Source of the DNA: Ligilactobacillus hayakitensis DSM 18933 = JCM 14209
Lineage (GTDB): Bacteria > Bacillota > Bacilli > Lactobacillales > Lactobacillaceae
DNA length: 64,000 bases
Direction: 5' to 3'
NCBI RefSeq assembly: GCF_000615845.1
Contig: NZ_BAML01000001.1
Location: 59,912 to 123,911 of the forward strand
The notes under the pieces are model-generated. The model saw nothing but the letters and a program-made list of their open reading frames with translations. It did not search any database and was not told the origin of the DNA. Below are positions 28,915 to 37,303 of the stretch, one piece after another. Within the stretch, counting starts at the first letter, position 1; every line of letters starts with the position of its first letter. The translations under genes were made by a program, and so were the position numbers.

Positions 28915-28938
28915 AAATATTCGATTTTCCAGTATAAT
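28910..28938 (+). promoter_or_regulatory. Sigma-A promoter for ylbG-rsmD-coaD-sepM
   Basis: TTTATA at 28910-28915, 17-base spacer, TATAAT at 28933-28938. The -35 overlaps the end of the ftsW terminator. Confidence 0.65.
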
Positions 28939-28981
28939 TAAAAGTGGTATTATTAATGAAAATGTTAAAGGAAGTGAGATT

Positions 28982-29260
28982 TTGGAATTACGAAAACGTA
29001 AAGGAGTATATGTTTATCTTAAACATTTACGATTAAGTAAACAGTTACGTAAATTTGGAACTATATTATATGTATCTCGAAAAATGAAGTACGTATTATT
29101 GTACATTGATGAAGAAGTGTTATCAGAAAATTTATCTAAAATGCAAGCACTAAAATATGTTACAAAAATTGAACTTTCTCCAAGGGATGAAATTGCTGAA
29201 GATCTTGAAGAAGTTAGGGGAACCGCAAATACTTTATTAGATGAAGAAGAAAATAAATAG
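28982..29260 (+). CDS. ylbG: YlbG family protein (UPF0298)
   Basis: 92 residues. N-terminal MELRKRKGVYVYLKHLRLSKQLRKFG is the family signature; the C-terminal 20 residues are acidic. Function unknown, conserved upstream of rsmD and coaD in Firmicutes. The start is TTG with AAAGGAAGTGAG upstream. First gene of a four-gene operon. Confidence 0.88.
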   Translation: MELRKRKGVYVYLKHLRLSKQLRKFGTILYVSRKMKYVLLYIDEEVLSENLSKMQALKYVTKIELSPRDEIAEDLEEVRGTANTLLDEEENK

Positions 29261-29271
29261 AAGGTGAAAAG

Positions 29272-29832
29272 ATGAGAATTGTAGCTGGTGAATATGGTGG
29301 GCGTAGATTAAAAGCAGTGCCAGGAATGAAAACGCGTCCTACCACAGATAAGGTAAAAGAATCGATGTTTAATATTATTGGCCCATATTTTGATGGCGGA
29401 ATGTCGCTGGACCTTTTTGCGGGAAGTGGAGGTTTAAGTATCGAAGCGGTCTCCAGGGGAATTGAGCATGCTGTCTTAATTGATCGGCAGTATCAAGCAA
29501 TTAAAACAATTAATGAAAATATTGCGATTACCAAACATCCCGAAAAATTTACAGTAAAAAAAGGTGATTCAAATAAAGTAATTAAAGCATTATCAAAACA
29601 AGGGTTGAAATTTAATTTAGTTTTTTTTGATCCACCTTATAAAGAACAAAAAATTGTTGAAATGATGCAAGAATTAGTGGAATTAGAACTTTTAGAAAAT
29701 GAGGCGTTAATTGTATGTGAAACAGATCAGGTTGCGGGACTACCTGAAGATTTTGAGGACTATCAATTTTTAAAATCTTCTGATTATGGAATTACCCATT
29801 TAACCTTTTATCGTTATCATGGAGGCAAATAA
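29272..29832 (+). CDS. rsmD: 16S rRNA (guanine966-N2)-methyltransferase RsmD
   Basis: SAM-dependent methyltransferase acting on G966 in the 30S subunit. 186 residues. Motifs: MRIVAGEYGGRRLKAVPG at the start, SAM-binding LDLFAGSGGLSIEAVSRG (about residues 44-61), and the catalytic DPPY in NLVFFDPPYKEQ (about residue 121). GAAGGTG precedes the ATG. Its end overlaps the ribosome site of coaD, a conserved rsmD-coaD pair. Confidence 0.95.
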   Translation: MRIVAGEYGGRRLKAVPGMKTRPTTDKVKESMFNIIGPYFDGGMSLDLFAGSGGLSIEAVSRGIEHAVLIDRQYQAIKTINENIAITKHPEKFTVKKGDSNKVIKALSKQGLKFNLVFFDPPYKEQKIVEMMQELVELELLENEALIVCETDQVAGLPEDFEDYQFLKSSDYGITHLTFYRYHGGK

Positions 29833-29833
29833 A

Positions 29834-30313
29834 GTGAAAGCTGTTTTTCCGGGAAGTTTTGATCCAATTACAAATGGACATTTAGATATTATTGAACGTG
29901 CTAGCAAGATATTTGATGAAGTTGTTGTTGTGGTGGCTAATAATACTGGAAAAAAATCCTTATTTACGCCTAATGAAAAGTTTGAACTTATTTCAAGTGC
30001 AATAGCTAAATTAAATAATGTCACTGTTAAATTAATGGATAGTGACTTAGCAATTAATATTGTTAAAAAATTAAATGGTAATGTGCTAATTAGAGGGGTT
30101 AGAAACGAAGTTGATTTTACTTATGAACAGTCAATTGCATTGATGAATCGAAAGTTAGATTCGACTATTGAAACATTAATTTTATTTTCTGATCCAAATA
30201 AAAGTTTTATTTCATCAACTTTAGTACGTGAGATTTCACTTTTTGGTGGTGATTTAAGCGATTTAGTACCAAAAAATGTTGAAACAATGATTTTGAAAAA
30301 AAGAGGAAATTAA
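29834..30313 (+). CDS. coaD: Phosphopantetheine adenylyltransferase
   Basis: Penultimate step of coenzyme A synthesis: ATP plus 4'-phosphopantetheine to dephospho-CoA. 159 residues, the usual length. The nucleotidyltransferase motif GSFDPITNGHLDII (T/HxGH) is at residues 6-19 and ISSTLVREI near residue 130. The GTG at 29834 is placed eight bases after GGAGG; the in-frame ATG at 29819 would put that box inside the gene. Confidence 0.95.
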   Translation: MKAVFPGSFDPITNGHLDIIERASKIFDEVVVVVANNTGKKSLFTPNEKFELISSAIAKLNNVTVKLMDSDLAINIVKKLNGNVLIRGVRNEVDFTYEQSIALMNRKLDSTIETLILFSDPNKSFISSTLVREISLFGGDLSDLVPKNVETMILKKRGN

Positions 30314-30314
30314 A

Positions 30315-31349
30315 TTGAAGAATAAAAGAAATAGGTATATAGTTACTTTAACTTTCTTGGTATGTGTGATAATCATGGCTTTTTTACCGCTACCAGTTTA
30401 TTTAGAACAACCAGGTGCCGCAGAAAATATTAATAATTACGTAACTGTACAAAACGGAAATAAAAGTAAAAAAGGAAAATTCATGTTAGTATATGTTGAA
30501 GTGTTAAAAGCAACACCGATTTCGTATTTATGGAGTTTTACTCAAAAACATGTTGATAGAGTTTCTCAAGGTGAAATGACAGGTGGAAGTACAGATGAAG
30601 ATTTCAATCGAATTCAAGACTACTATATGAAAGATGCCGTAAATTCAGCTAAGTATGTCGCTTTAAAGAAAACGGGATATAATGTTTCACAAAAATATGT
30701 AGGGATTTATGTAATGTCTGTAATGGACAATTCTGATTTTAAGGATAAGTTACGTGTGGGTGATATAGTAACTGCAGTTAATGGAAAACATTACAATAAC
30801 GCAGCAGGTTATCAAAATGCTTTAGCTAAACTTGATGAAGGCCAAAAAGTAAAAATAACATATCAACGTGGCAAGAAAAAAGATATTGTAACTGGTAAAA
30901 CAATAAAGTTACCTGGGACCAAACGTGTCGGGATGGGAATTACTTTGGCTAATCGCTCAGAAGTAAAAACAAAGAAAAAAATCTCCGCAAATATGGAAAA
31001 TATTGGGGGCCCATCAGCCGGATTAATGTTAAGTTTACAAATGTATTCTGAATTATCAAAAAATAATATATTAAAGGGTAGGAATATTGCTGGGACCGGA
31101 ACAATTGACGCAGATGGGAAAGTAGGAGATATTGGGGGCATTGATAAGAAGGTTATTTCTGCAGACAAGGCACATGCAAAAATCTTTTTCGCACCGGATA
31201 ATCCTGTTAGTGCAGCAGAAAAAAAGGTTAATCCAAAAGCAATGTCAAATTATGAGGAAGCTAAGAAGACTGCCAAAGAAATTAATACAGATATGAAAAT
31301 TGTACCAGTTAAATCATTTGATGATGCATTAAAATATTTAGAAAAATAA
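30315..31349 (+). CDS. sepM: PDZ/Lon-like membrane serine protease (SepM/YlbL)
   Basis: 344 residues. An N-terminal transmembrane anchor (about residues 8-27) is followed by an extracellular PDZ domain (about 125-200, GIYVMSVMDNSDFKDKLRVGD) and a Lon-type protease domain. The catalytic Ser lies in GGPSAGLMLSLQ and the Lys in GGIDKKVISADKAHA. Streptococcal SepM trims competence pheromone (family knowledge); here it directly precedes comEA/comEC but a terminator intervenes. The start is TTG after AGAGGAA, one base after the coaD stop. Confidence 0.9.
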   Translation: MKNKRNRYIVTLTFLVCVIIMAFLPLPVYLEQPGAAENINNYVTVQNGNKSKKGKFMLVYVEVLKATPISYLWSFTQKHVDRVSQGEMTGGSTDEDFNRIQDYYMKDAVNSAKYVALKKTGYNVSQKYVGIYVMSVMDNSDFKDKLRVGDIVTAVNGKHYNNAAGYQNALAKLDEGQKVKITYQRGKKKDIVTGKTIKLPGTKRVGMGITLANRSEVKTKKKISANMENIGGPSAGLMLSLQMYSELSKNNILKGRNIAGTGTIDADGKVGDIGGIDKKVISADKAHAKIFFAPDNPVSAAEKKVNPKAMSNYEEAKKTAKEINTDMKIVPVKSFDDALKYLEK

Positions 31350-31380
31350 AAAGTAGGGATTTTTCCTACTTTTTTTATTT
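31348..31380 (+). terminator. Terminator after sepM
   Basis: AAAGTAGGGA/TCCTACTTT stem with a T4 loop and T-run; it begins within the sepM stop codon. Confidence 0.9.
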
Positions 31381-31416
31381 TTTTCGTATTTATAAATACG
31401 AGGAGGTATTAATGCA

Positions 31417-32088
31417 ATGTTTTATGAAAAGTATGAAGAAATTAAAGAAAGAGTTTTGGATTTTTGGGAAGAAAACAAAATTCAAATTATCATTTTTACA
31501 GTTGGAGTTATTTTGACATTTTCATATTTTAATTCAAAACAAAATGAAAATAATGTAGAACTAGCAGATACTTCGACAGTCATCTCAAGCGTTTCTATCC
31601 AGACTAGTTCATTTAAGAATGAGGCTTCTCAAAATAAAAAAGAGGTATATATTGATATTAAAGGGGCAGTTAATAAGCCTGGACTATATCACGTAAAACC
31701 AAGTCAAAGATTAGGGAATGTGTTAAATTTAGCAGGGGGATTAAAAGAAAACGCAGATGTTTCTAAATTGAATTTGGCGCATACTTTAAGTGATCAAATG
31801 ATGATATATATCCCTAAACAAGGAGAAAATTATCAAGGAGATTTAATTACTGAAGCCAAAACAAATATTGGAGATGAAAGCACAAATAGTGATAGTGATT
31901 TGGTAGATTTAAATAGGGCTTCAAAAGATGAACTGCAAACTCTCACAGGTATAGGTGAAAAAAAGGCAGAATTGATAATTCAGTATCGAGAAGATAATGG
32001 CGGATTTAAAACAGTTGATGATTTAAAAAATGTTTCAGGAATTGGTGATAAAACCTTTGCCAATCTTTCTAGTAAGATAACTGTTTGA
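31417..32088 (+). CDS. comEA: DNA uptake receptor ComEA
   Basis: Surface DNA-binding protein of the transformation pseudopilus system. 223 residues: cytoplasmic N terminus, one transmembrane helix (about residues 24-40, IIIFTVGVILTFSYF), an SLBB domain (about 75-130, VYIDIKGAVNKPGLYHV), a Ser/Asp-rich linker, and a C-terminal helix-hairpin-helix DNA-binding domain (DLNRASKDELQTLTGIGEKKA and DDLKNVSGIGDKTF). GGAGG precedes. It is followed by comEC with no comEB between. The frame is intact. Confidence 0.93.
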   Translation: MFYEKYEEIKERVLDFWEENKIQIIIFTVGVILTFSYFNSKQNENNVELADTSTVISSVSIQTSSFKNEASQNKKEVYIDIKGAVNKPGLYHVKPSQRLGNVLNLAGGLKENADVSKLNLAHTLSDQMMIYIPKQGENYQGDLITEAKTNIGDESTNSDSDLVDLNRASKDELQTLTGIGEKKAELIIQYREDNGGFKTVDDLKNVSGIGDKTFANLSSKITV

Positions 32089-32116
32089 TAGTTAAGTTAA
32101 ACTGAGGTATATAAGA

Positions 32117-34396
32117 GTGATAAGACAGATTAGTTTCTTTTCGTCAATTCTTTGTCTTTGTTTAGTATATATTTTTTTTAGCTCGTCATGGATATTTTTA
32201 CTACTACTGCTATTGATTTTTATTAGGATTTTAACTCTCAGAAATAATTTAATTCTGTTGATTATTCTATTAATCGTATTAGGAATTGTATCTAATTATT
32301 TTATGTTAAATCAAAATATTAGACGAAAAATCATTAGAAACGAAATCAGAGTTACTAATCAGCATATTAAGGTGTATCCTGACAATATTAAAGTGAATGG
32401 AAATTTAGTAACTCTAACTGGTTTTTGGGATGAAAGAAAACAAAATATAATGGTTAGCTATAGAGTAAAATCAAAAGCTGAAAAGGAAAAGTTCGCTAAA
32501 ATTAATCAAATTCTTTATTTATCGTGCGATGGGGTAGTATCGAATATACGAGGCCCAGGAAATGAAAATGAGTTCAATTTTCAAAGATTAAACTATAGTA
32601 AAAAAATATACAATACTTTGCAATGCAAAAAAATAATCTTTTCAAAACTCCCAAAACAAAATCCGATTCAAAATATAAATAATAGAATCCACATAATAAG
32701 AATAAAAATATTTCTCTATCTCAATGCGTTACCTTACAATTTAAGAGGCTATGCAGTAATGCTTACAATTGGAATGAGAAATCAAGATTTTGAAAAAGTA
32801 AATCAAAATATTAAAAATATGGGCTTACTTTATATCTTTTGTTTATCAGGGATGCATGTTCAATATATAGTAAAGTTTATTAAGAAATTGTTGCAATCCT
32901 TAAGGATTACATCTGATTGGACAAGTGTAATTTTATTATTTATTCTACCGTGTTATTTAATTTTAGCGGGGAGTTCGTCTAGTATTATAAGAGCTGTAAT
33001 GATGGTATGGTTACCAATATTTTCGGATTTAATATTAAAAAATAAATTAGATACTTTAACGTCGTGGTCTTTGACAATGCTTATTAATTTAGTATTTAAT
33101 CCATTAATTGCGTATAATATGGGAATGCAATTAAGCTATTTGTTGTCATTGGCATTAATTTTATGTGAAAATAAAAATATAATAGAGTTGAATTTAAAAA
33201 TGACAGGGTACAGTATTCCGCTAATGTTATGGCATACATATCAATGGAACTTATTGACAACAATTTTTTCGATATGCATTGTCCCAGTTTTTGAATTTGT
33301 AATTATTCCAGCAGTTGCATTAGGAATATTTATTCATCCTTTTACAGGTATTAGCGAAAATATATTAGCATTGATTTCATTATCATTTTCATTTTTTAAT
33401 AAATTGCCTTTTCTAGTCACTTTTGGAAAACCATCGTTATGGGTTGTGGTATTATTAATATTAAATATGTTTTTACTTGAAATAGATAGTTTTAGAAAAT
33501 TCGGATTAATTTTTCAAGTAGGGATATATCTTTTTTCTTTTTTCCAGATACATTATTTTAGTCCTGAAGAAGTTACTTTTTTTGATATTGGTCAGGGTGA
33601 TAGTGCATTAATTAAAGGAAAAGGAAGTAGGGATGTAACAGTTATTGATACTGGTGGACGGGTGGCATTTAAGCAAAAAAAATGGCAACAGCCACAAACA
33701 CAAACAACCAGTGGTCAAAGAGTGATACAAAATTATTTATATAGTAAGGGAATTACGCGGATAAATAGTCTGTATTTAACTCATAAAGATGACGATCATA
33801 TTGGAAACTTTCCAAGTCTTTCTAAAGGTATGAAAATTGATGAAATCTATGTTCCCAGTGGGATGGAAGCTGAAAATAATTTTCTTGATAAAGTAAATCA
33901 AACAACGCTTTATCGAACTAGAATTGTTCCAATAACTAGTCAAAATTATTCAAAGCAAAATTCTCTTCAAATTCTGCATCCATTTGAACGTGGAAAAGGA
34001 GAAAATGAAGATTCTTTAGTTTTAATTTATTCTTTCAAAGGGATAAAATTTTTATTCATGGGGGATTTAGATCAAGAAAATGAATTAAAAATTTTGCAGA
34101 GATATCCGGCTTTAAAATGTGATGTTTTAAAAGTAGGACACCATGGAAGTAAAACATCGTCGAGTGCGGATTTTATTTCTACGATTAAACCAAAAGAGGC
34201 AATAATATCAGCAGGATATCATAATATGTATCAGCATCCGAATATAGAGACAATTGAGACCCTTAACTTGAATAACGTGGTTTATAACATTACTTTTGAA
34301 ACTGGAATGGTAAAATTTATTGAAAGTAAAAATAGAGTCAAAGAAGTAATATATCGAGAAAATAAAGTGAAAAATGTAGGAGAAAGGATTCAGTAA
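32117..34396 (+). CDS. comEC: DNA uptake channel protein ComEC
   Basis: Membrane channel for single-stranded DNA entry. 759 residues. The N-terminal hydrophobic helices and OB-like region come first, then the Competence domain with FCLSGMHVQYIVKFIKKLL and AGSSSSIIRAVMM. The C-terminal metallo-beta-lactamase domain is intact (FFDIGQGDSALIKG, THKDDDHIGN, GDLDQENE, VGHHGSKTSSSADF), which fits a nuclease that degrades the non-entering strand. The start is GTG after GAGG. Full length, so late competence machinery may be functional here. Confidence 0.93.
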   Translation: MIRQISFFSSILCLCLVYIFFSSSWIFLLLLLLIFIRILTLRNNLILLIILLIVLGIVSNYFMLNQNIRRKIIRNEIRVTNQHIKVYPDNIKVNGNLVTLTGFWDERKQNIMVSYRVKSKAEKEKFAKINQILYLSCDGVVSNIRGPGNENEFNFQRLNYSKKIYNTLQCKKIIFSKLPKQNPIQNINNRIHIIRIKIFLYLNALPYNLRGYAVMLTIGMRNQDFEKVNQNIKNMGLLYIFCLSGMHVQYIVKFIKKLLQSLRITSDWTSVILLFILPCYLILAGSSSSIIRAVMMVWLPIFSDLILKNKLDTLTSWSLTMLINLVFNPLIAYNMGMQLSYLLSLALILCENKNIIELNLKMTGYSIPLMLWHTYQWNLLTTIFSICIVPVFEFVIIPAVALGIFIHPFTGISENILALISLSFSFFNKLPFLVTFGKPSLWVVVLLILNMFLLEIDSFRKFGLIFQVGIYLFSFFQIHYFSPEEVTFFDIGQGDSALIKGKGSRDVTVIDTGGRVAFKQKKWQQPQTQTTSGQRVIQNYLYSKGITRINSLYLTHKDDDHIGNFPSLSKGMKIDEIYVPSGMEAENNFLDKVNQTTLYRTRIVPITSQNYSKQNSLQILHPFERGKGENEDSLVLIYSFKGIKFLFMGDLDQENELKILQRYPALKCDVLKVGHHGSKTSSSADFISTIKPKEAIISAGYHNMYQHPNIETIETLNLNNVVYNITFETGMVKFIESKNRVKEVIYRENKVKNVGERIQ

Positions 34397-35415
34397 TGAA
34401 AGTCAGTCAATTAACTAATTTTTTGCGAGATAGTCAAGAAAAAAATGTATATTTAGTAGAGGGCAGTGATAATTATCAGATTGATCAAGCAAAAGAAATT
34501 TTTATTAATCAAATACCAAAAGAAGAAAAAGAATTTAATGTTGGAATTTATGATATGGAAATTACACCGTTATCAGTAGCGTTGGAAGATGCTAATTCTG
34601 CACCTTTTTTTGGGGATAAAAGACTTGTTTTGATCAATAATCCGTATTTTTTAACAGGAGAAGCTAAAAAAAATAGTATCGAACATAATGTAGACGAATT
34701 AATCGAATATCTAACAAATCCTGCGTTAGATACAATTTTTGTGATTTTAGCGAATTATGATAAATTAGACTCACGTAAAAAAATTGTAAAACAGCTAAAA
34801 ACAAAGGCAATAATGATTGATGCTAAACCTTTAAATGAAAATGAAATTCGAATGCAAGTAAACCAATTATGCCAAAATAAGGGATGCCAAATCGATAAAG
34901 ATGCTATCGATCAGCTTTTATATTTGACAGATAATAATTTTACTAAAGTTATGAACGAAATGAAAAAACTATTAATTAATGCGATCCAAGATAAAGTGAT
35001 TACATTAGAAATGGTTGATAATTTAGTCAATAAATCATTAGAGCAAAATGTTTTTGACTTAGTTGAGTTTGTTTTAGAAAAAAATGTTGATGCTGCTTTA
35101 GAACTATATCATGAATTAATTGAACAAAAAGAAGAACCAATTATGATAAATGCAATTTTGATTAGTCAGTTTCGATTATTACTTCAAGTTAAAATTCTCC
35201 AAAAACATGGTTATGCCCAAGGGAATATTGCTGAGGCTTTAAGAGTGCATCCTTATAGAGTTAAGTTAGCAATGAAAAATGCACGCAGATTTAATTATGA
35301 AGACGTCCGCCATGCATATTTAGGTCTTGAAAAGAACGAAGAGGACCTAAAAAGTGCTAATGTTAATCCAGAATTATTATTCCAATTATTTTTATTTAAA
35401 TTTATAGAGAAATAA
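34396..35415 (+). CDS. holA: DNA polymerase III delta subunit
   Basis: Clamp-loader subunit that opens the beta clamp. 339 residues with the expected three-domain AAA+-like layout: N-terminal NVYLVEGSDNYQIDQAKE, beta-clamp contact region SAPFFGDKRLVLINN, and helical C-terminal domain with HPYRVKLAMKNARRF. It shares the TAATG overlap with comEC, so its translation is coupled; comEC-holA adjacency is conserved in Firmicutes. Confidence 0.93.
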   Translation: MKVSQLTNFLRDSQEKNVYLVEGSDNYQIDQAKEIFINQIPKEEKEFNVGIYDMEITPLSVALEDANSAPFFGDKRLVLINNPYFLTGEAKKNSIEHNVDELIEYLTNPALDTIFVILANYDKLDSRKKIVKQLKTKAIMIDAKPLNENEIRMQVNQLCQNKGCQIDKDAIDQLLYLTDNNFTKVMNEMKKLLINAIQDKVITLEMVDNLVNKSLEQNVFDLVEFVLEKNVDAALELYHELIEQKEEPIMINAILISQFRLLLQVKILQKHGYAQGNIAEALRVHPYRVKLAMKNARRFNYEDVRHAYLGLEKNEEDLKSANVNPELLFQLFLFKFIEK

Positions 35416-35418
35416 ATA

Positions 35419-35461
35419 AAGAGGCAATAAGAACTAAATGTTCAAAATCGCCTCTTTTTTA
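35419..35461 (+). terminator. Terminator after holA
   Basis: AAAGAGGC pairs with GCCTCTTT, with an inner AAGAAC...GTTC stem and a trailing T-run. Confidence 0.85.
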
Positions 35462-35463
35462 TA

Positions 35464-35490
35464 CAAAAAAAGATCCTTTAAAAAGGATCT
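35464..35490 (-). terminator. Terminator of rpsT
   Basis: AGATCCTTT/AAAGGATCT perfect stem; on the minus strand it is followed by seven T. It sits back-to-back with the holA terminator. Confidence 0.9.
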
Positions 35491-35496
35491 CATGAA

Positions 35497-35751
35497 TTAT
35501 TTAGCTAAACGAGCAGCCATACGTGATTTGTCACGAGCAGCTTTGTTAGCTTTGATTAAGCCTTTAGATTGTGCTTTGTCGATAGCAGAAACTGCTTCGT
35601 TGAATAATTGTTCAACGTTTTCAGCACCAGCTGTTTTAGCTTTTTCAAATTTCTTAACTGCAGTACGCATCTTGCTTAATTGTGATGAGTTAGCTGCATT
35701 TGCTTTTTCAGTTGTTTTTACACGTTTGATAGCAGATTTGATAATTGGCAT
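35497..35751 (-). CDS. rpsT: 30S ribosomal protein S20
   Basis: 84 residues, Lys/Ala-rich helical 16S rRNA-binding protein; begins [21 protein letters not shown] and ends SRMAARLAK. The ATG at 35751 lies eight bases after GGAGG on the minus strand; a GTG three codons earlier overlaps that box and is rejected. It is monocistronic, with its own promoter and terminator, between holA and the divergent rpsO. Confidence 0.97.
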   Translation of the reverse strand: MPIIKSAIKRVKTTEKANAANSSQLSKMRTAVKKFEKAKTAGAENVEQLFNEAVSAIDKAQSKGLIKANKAARDKSRMAARLAK

Positions 35752-35809
35752 ATTTTTCACCTCCGGAAGTGAGTCTTATAAAAGACTATATAATTTTTCA
35801 ACAGTAATC

Positions 35810-35838
35810 ATTATACTAAAGCTACTACTACTTTGCAA
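35810..35838 (-). promoter_or_regulatory. Sigma-A promoter for rpsT
   Basis: On the minus strand: TTGCAA, 17-base spacer, TATAAT. The leader of about 50 bases contains a small AGTC/GACT hairpin. Confidence 0.8.
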
Positions 35839-35885
35839 TAAAAAAATTGTAAGATGTCAAGAAAAATTCCTTGACAAGAAATAAC

Positions 35886-35914
35886 TTGCTTTTTAGTTAT
35901 AATTTCTGTATACT
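35886..35914 (+). promoter_or_regulatory. Sigma-A promoter for rpsO
   Basis: TTGCTT at 35886-35891, 17-base spacer, TATACT at 35909-35914. An alternative pair, TTGACA (35871) and TATAAT (35898), has a 21-base spacer and is less likely. Confidence 0.65.
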
Positions 35915-35920
35915 AATTAA

Positions 35921-35981
35921 GTACTAAAAATAGTACAGACCTTTTTCTGAGTTTGACGGATCACCGTCGTCTTATCTCGGA
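35921..35981 (+). promoter_or_regulatory. Candidate S15-binding leader of rpsO
   Basis: The rpsO leader starts with a GTACTA/TAGTAC hairpin, then a nested structure: TCTGAG pairs with CTCGGA (one G-U) around an inner GACGG/CCGTC hairpin with an ATCA loop. S15 represses its own mRNA through such leaders in several bacteria; that this leader is one of them is inferred from position and fold only. Confidence 0.5.
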
Positions 35982-36013
35982 TTTAGGCAACAAAAAGAAA
36001 GGTGGGAAATACA

Positions 36014-36283
36014 TTGGCTATTTCACAAGAAAAGAAAAACGAAATTATGAAGAAGTATGCTCGTCATGAAGGGGATACAGGTTCTGCTGAAGTTCAAATT
36101 GCAGTTTTAACAGCTGACATTAATGAACTTAACGCACACATCAAGGAACACAAGAAGGACTTCGCTTCATACCGTGGTTTAATGAAGAAGATTGGTCACC
36201 GTCGTAACCTTCTTGCATACTTACGTAATACTGACGTTCAACGTTACCGTGAACTTGTTAAGAGTTTAGGTTTACGTCGTTAA
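36014..36283 (+). CDS. rpsO: 30S ribosomal protein S15
   Basis: 89-residue helical protein that binds the central domain of 16S rRNA. Contains the family signature [16 protein letters not shown] and [29 protein letters not shown] at the C terminus. The start is the TTG at 36014 ([11 protein letters not shown]), placed after GGTGGG; a GTG at 36002 overlaps that box. A TTG start on so highly expressed a gene is unusual and may tie in with leader control. Confidence 0.96.
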   Translation: MAISQEKKNEIMKKYARHEGDTGSAEVQIAVLTADINELNAHIKEHKKDFASYRGLMKKIGHRRNLLAYLRNTDVQRYRELVKSLGLRR

Positions 36284-36323
36284 TACGCGTCATTCAAATT
36301 AAACAAGTAATTGCATACGATTT

Positions 36324-36357
36324 AAAGAGTCAGCGTTTATCGTTGACTCTTTTTTTA
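36324..36357 (+). terminator. Terminator of rpsO
   Basis: AAAGAGTCAGCG pairs with CGTTGACTCTTT (one G-U), with a T-run. Confidence 0.9.
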
Positions 36358-36369
36358 GTATTTTTAAAA

Positions 36370-36378
36370 TGGTATAAT
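36370..36378 (+). promoter_or_regulatory. Extended -10 promoter for dapA
   Basis: TGG-TATAAT, 41 bases before the dapA ATG. Confidence 0.6.
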
Positions 36379-36418
36379 GAAATATGAGATTATTTATAAT
36401 GGAAAATGAGGTATTAAC

Positions 36419-37291
36419 ATGGATTTTAGCGAATCAAAAATTGTTACTGCGATGGTTACACCTTTTGATGAAGATGGAAATTATAGTAAAGTAAGACTTA
36501 AGACGTTAATTGAACATTTAATTAATTCAGGGAGTGAAGGGTTATTAGTTTCTGGAACAACTGGAGAAGCTCCGACCTTAACTCACGATGAAAAAATTGA
36601 TTTGATAAAGGATGCAGTTGAATTTGTTGATGGTCGAATTCCAGTTATGGTTGGTACTGGATCAAATAACACCAAGCAAACCATTGAATACACCAATGAG
36701 GTTGCTCAAATTAAAGGTGTTGATGCTGCCTTGGTAGTAGTACCATACTATAATAAACCAGATCAAAATGGGATGTTAGCTCATTTTAGAACGGTTGCTG
36801 ATAACGTAAATCTCCCAATTTTCATTTATAATATCCCAGGAAGAACTGGAGTAGAAATGAATGTTGAAACTGTAATTGAGTTATCAAAGCATGATAATAT
36901 TGTAGGGATTAAAGATTGTACAGGCATTGAAAATATCGCTAAGTTAGTTGAAAATACAGGTGACGACTTTTTAGTATATTCAGGTGAAGATGCTCAAGCA
37001 TTAGCTGCAAAAGTAGTCGGTGCACAAGGAATTATTTCAGTTGCTAGTCATTTATTTGGAAATGATATTAGTACAATGTATCAATTGTTGAAAGATGGAG
37101 ATATTAAAAAAGCTGGACAAGTGATGCGTACTTTAACTCCAAAGGTGGATACTTTATTTTCAAAACCTTCTCCTAGTCCAGTAAAGGCAGGATTAAATGA
37201 TTTAGGAATTAAAGTAGGTGGATGCCGCTTGCCAATTGTAACTCTTAATGGGAATGAATACAGTGAAATTATCAAAAAATTAGAAATGTAG
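36419..37291 (+). CDS. dapA: 4-hydroxy-tetrahydrodipicolinate synthase
   Basis: Condenses pyruvate with aspartate semialdehyde, the first committed step of DAP/lysine synthesis. 290 residues, TIM barrel. Motifs: SGTTGEAPTL (substrate Thr pair), YYNKPDQNGMLAHF (catalytic Tyr), YNIPGRTG and the Schiff-base Lys in NIVGIKDCTG (about residue 163). It precedes rnjB by 12 bases and is probably co-transcribed with it; the other dap gene in the window (dapF) is 29 kb away. Confidence 0.94.
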   Translation: MDFSESKIVTAMVTPFDEDGNYSKVRLKTLIEHLINSGSEGLLVSGTTGEAPTLTHDEKIDLIKDAVEFVDGRIPVMVGTGSNNTKQTIEYTNEVAQIKGVDAALVVVPYYNKPDQNGMLAHFRTVADNVNLPIFIYNIPGRTGVEMNVETVIELSKHDNIVGIKDCTGIENIAKLVENTGDDFLVYSGEDAQALAAKVVGAQGIISVASHLFGNDISTMYQLLKDGDIKKAGQVMRTLTPKVDTLFSKPSPSPVKAGLNDLGIKVGGCRLPIVTLNGNEYSEIIKKLEM

Positions 37292-37303
37292 TGTTGAGGT
37301 GAA

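Noticed and set aside
35438..35884. 148-residue plus-strand frame antisense to rpsT
   Set aside because: It is the mirror of S20 and its terminators; starts inside the holA terminator and has no independent coding signal.
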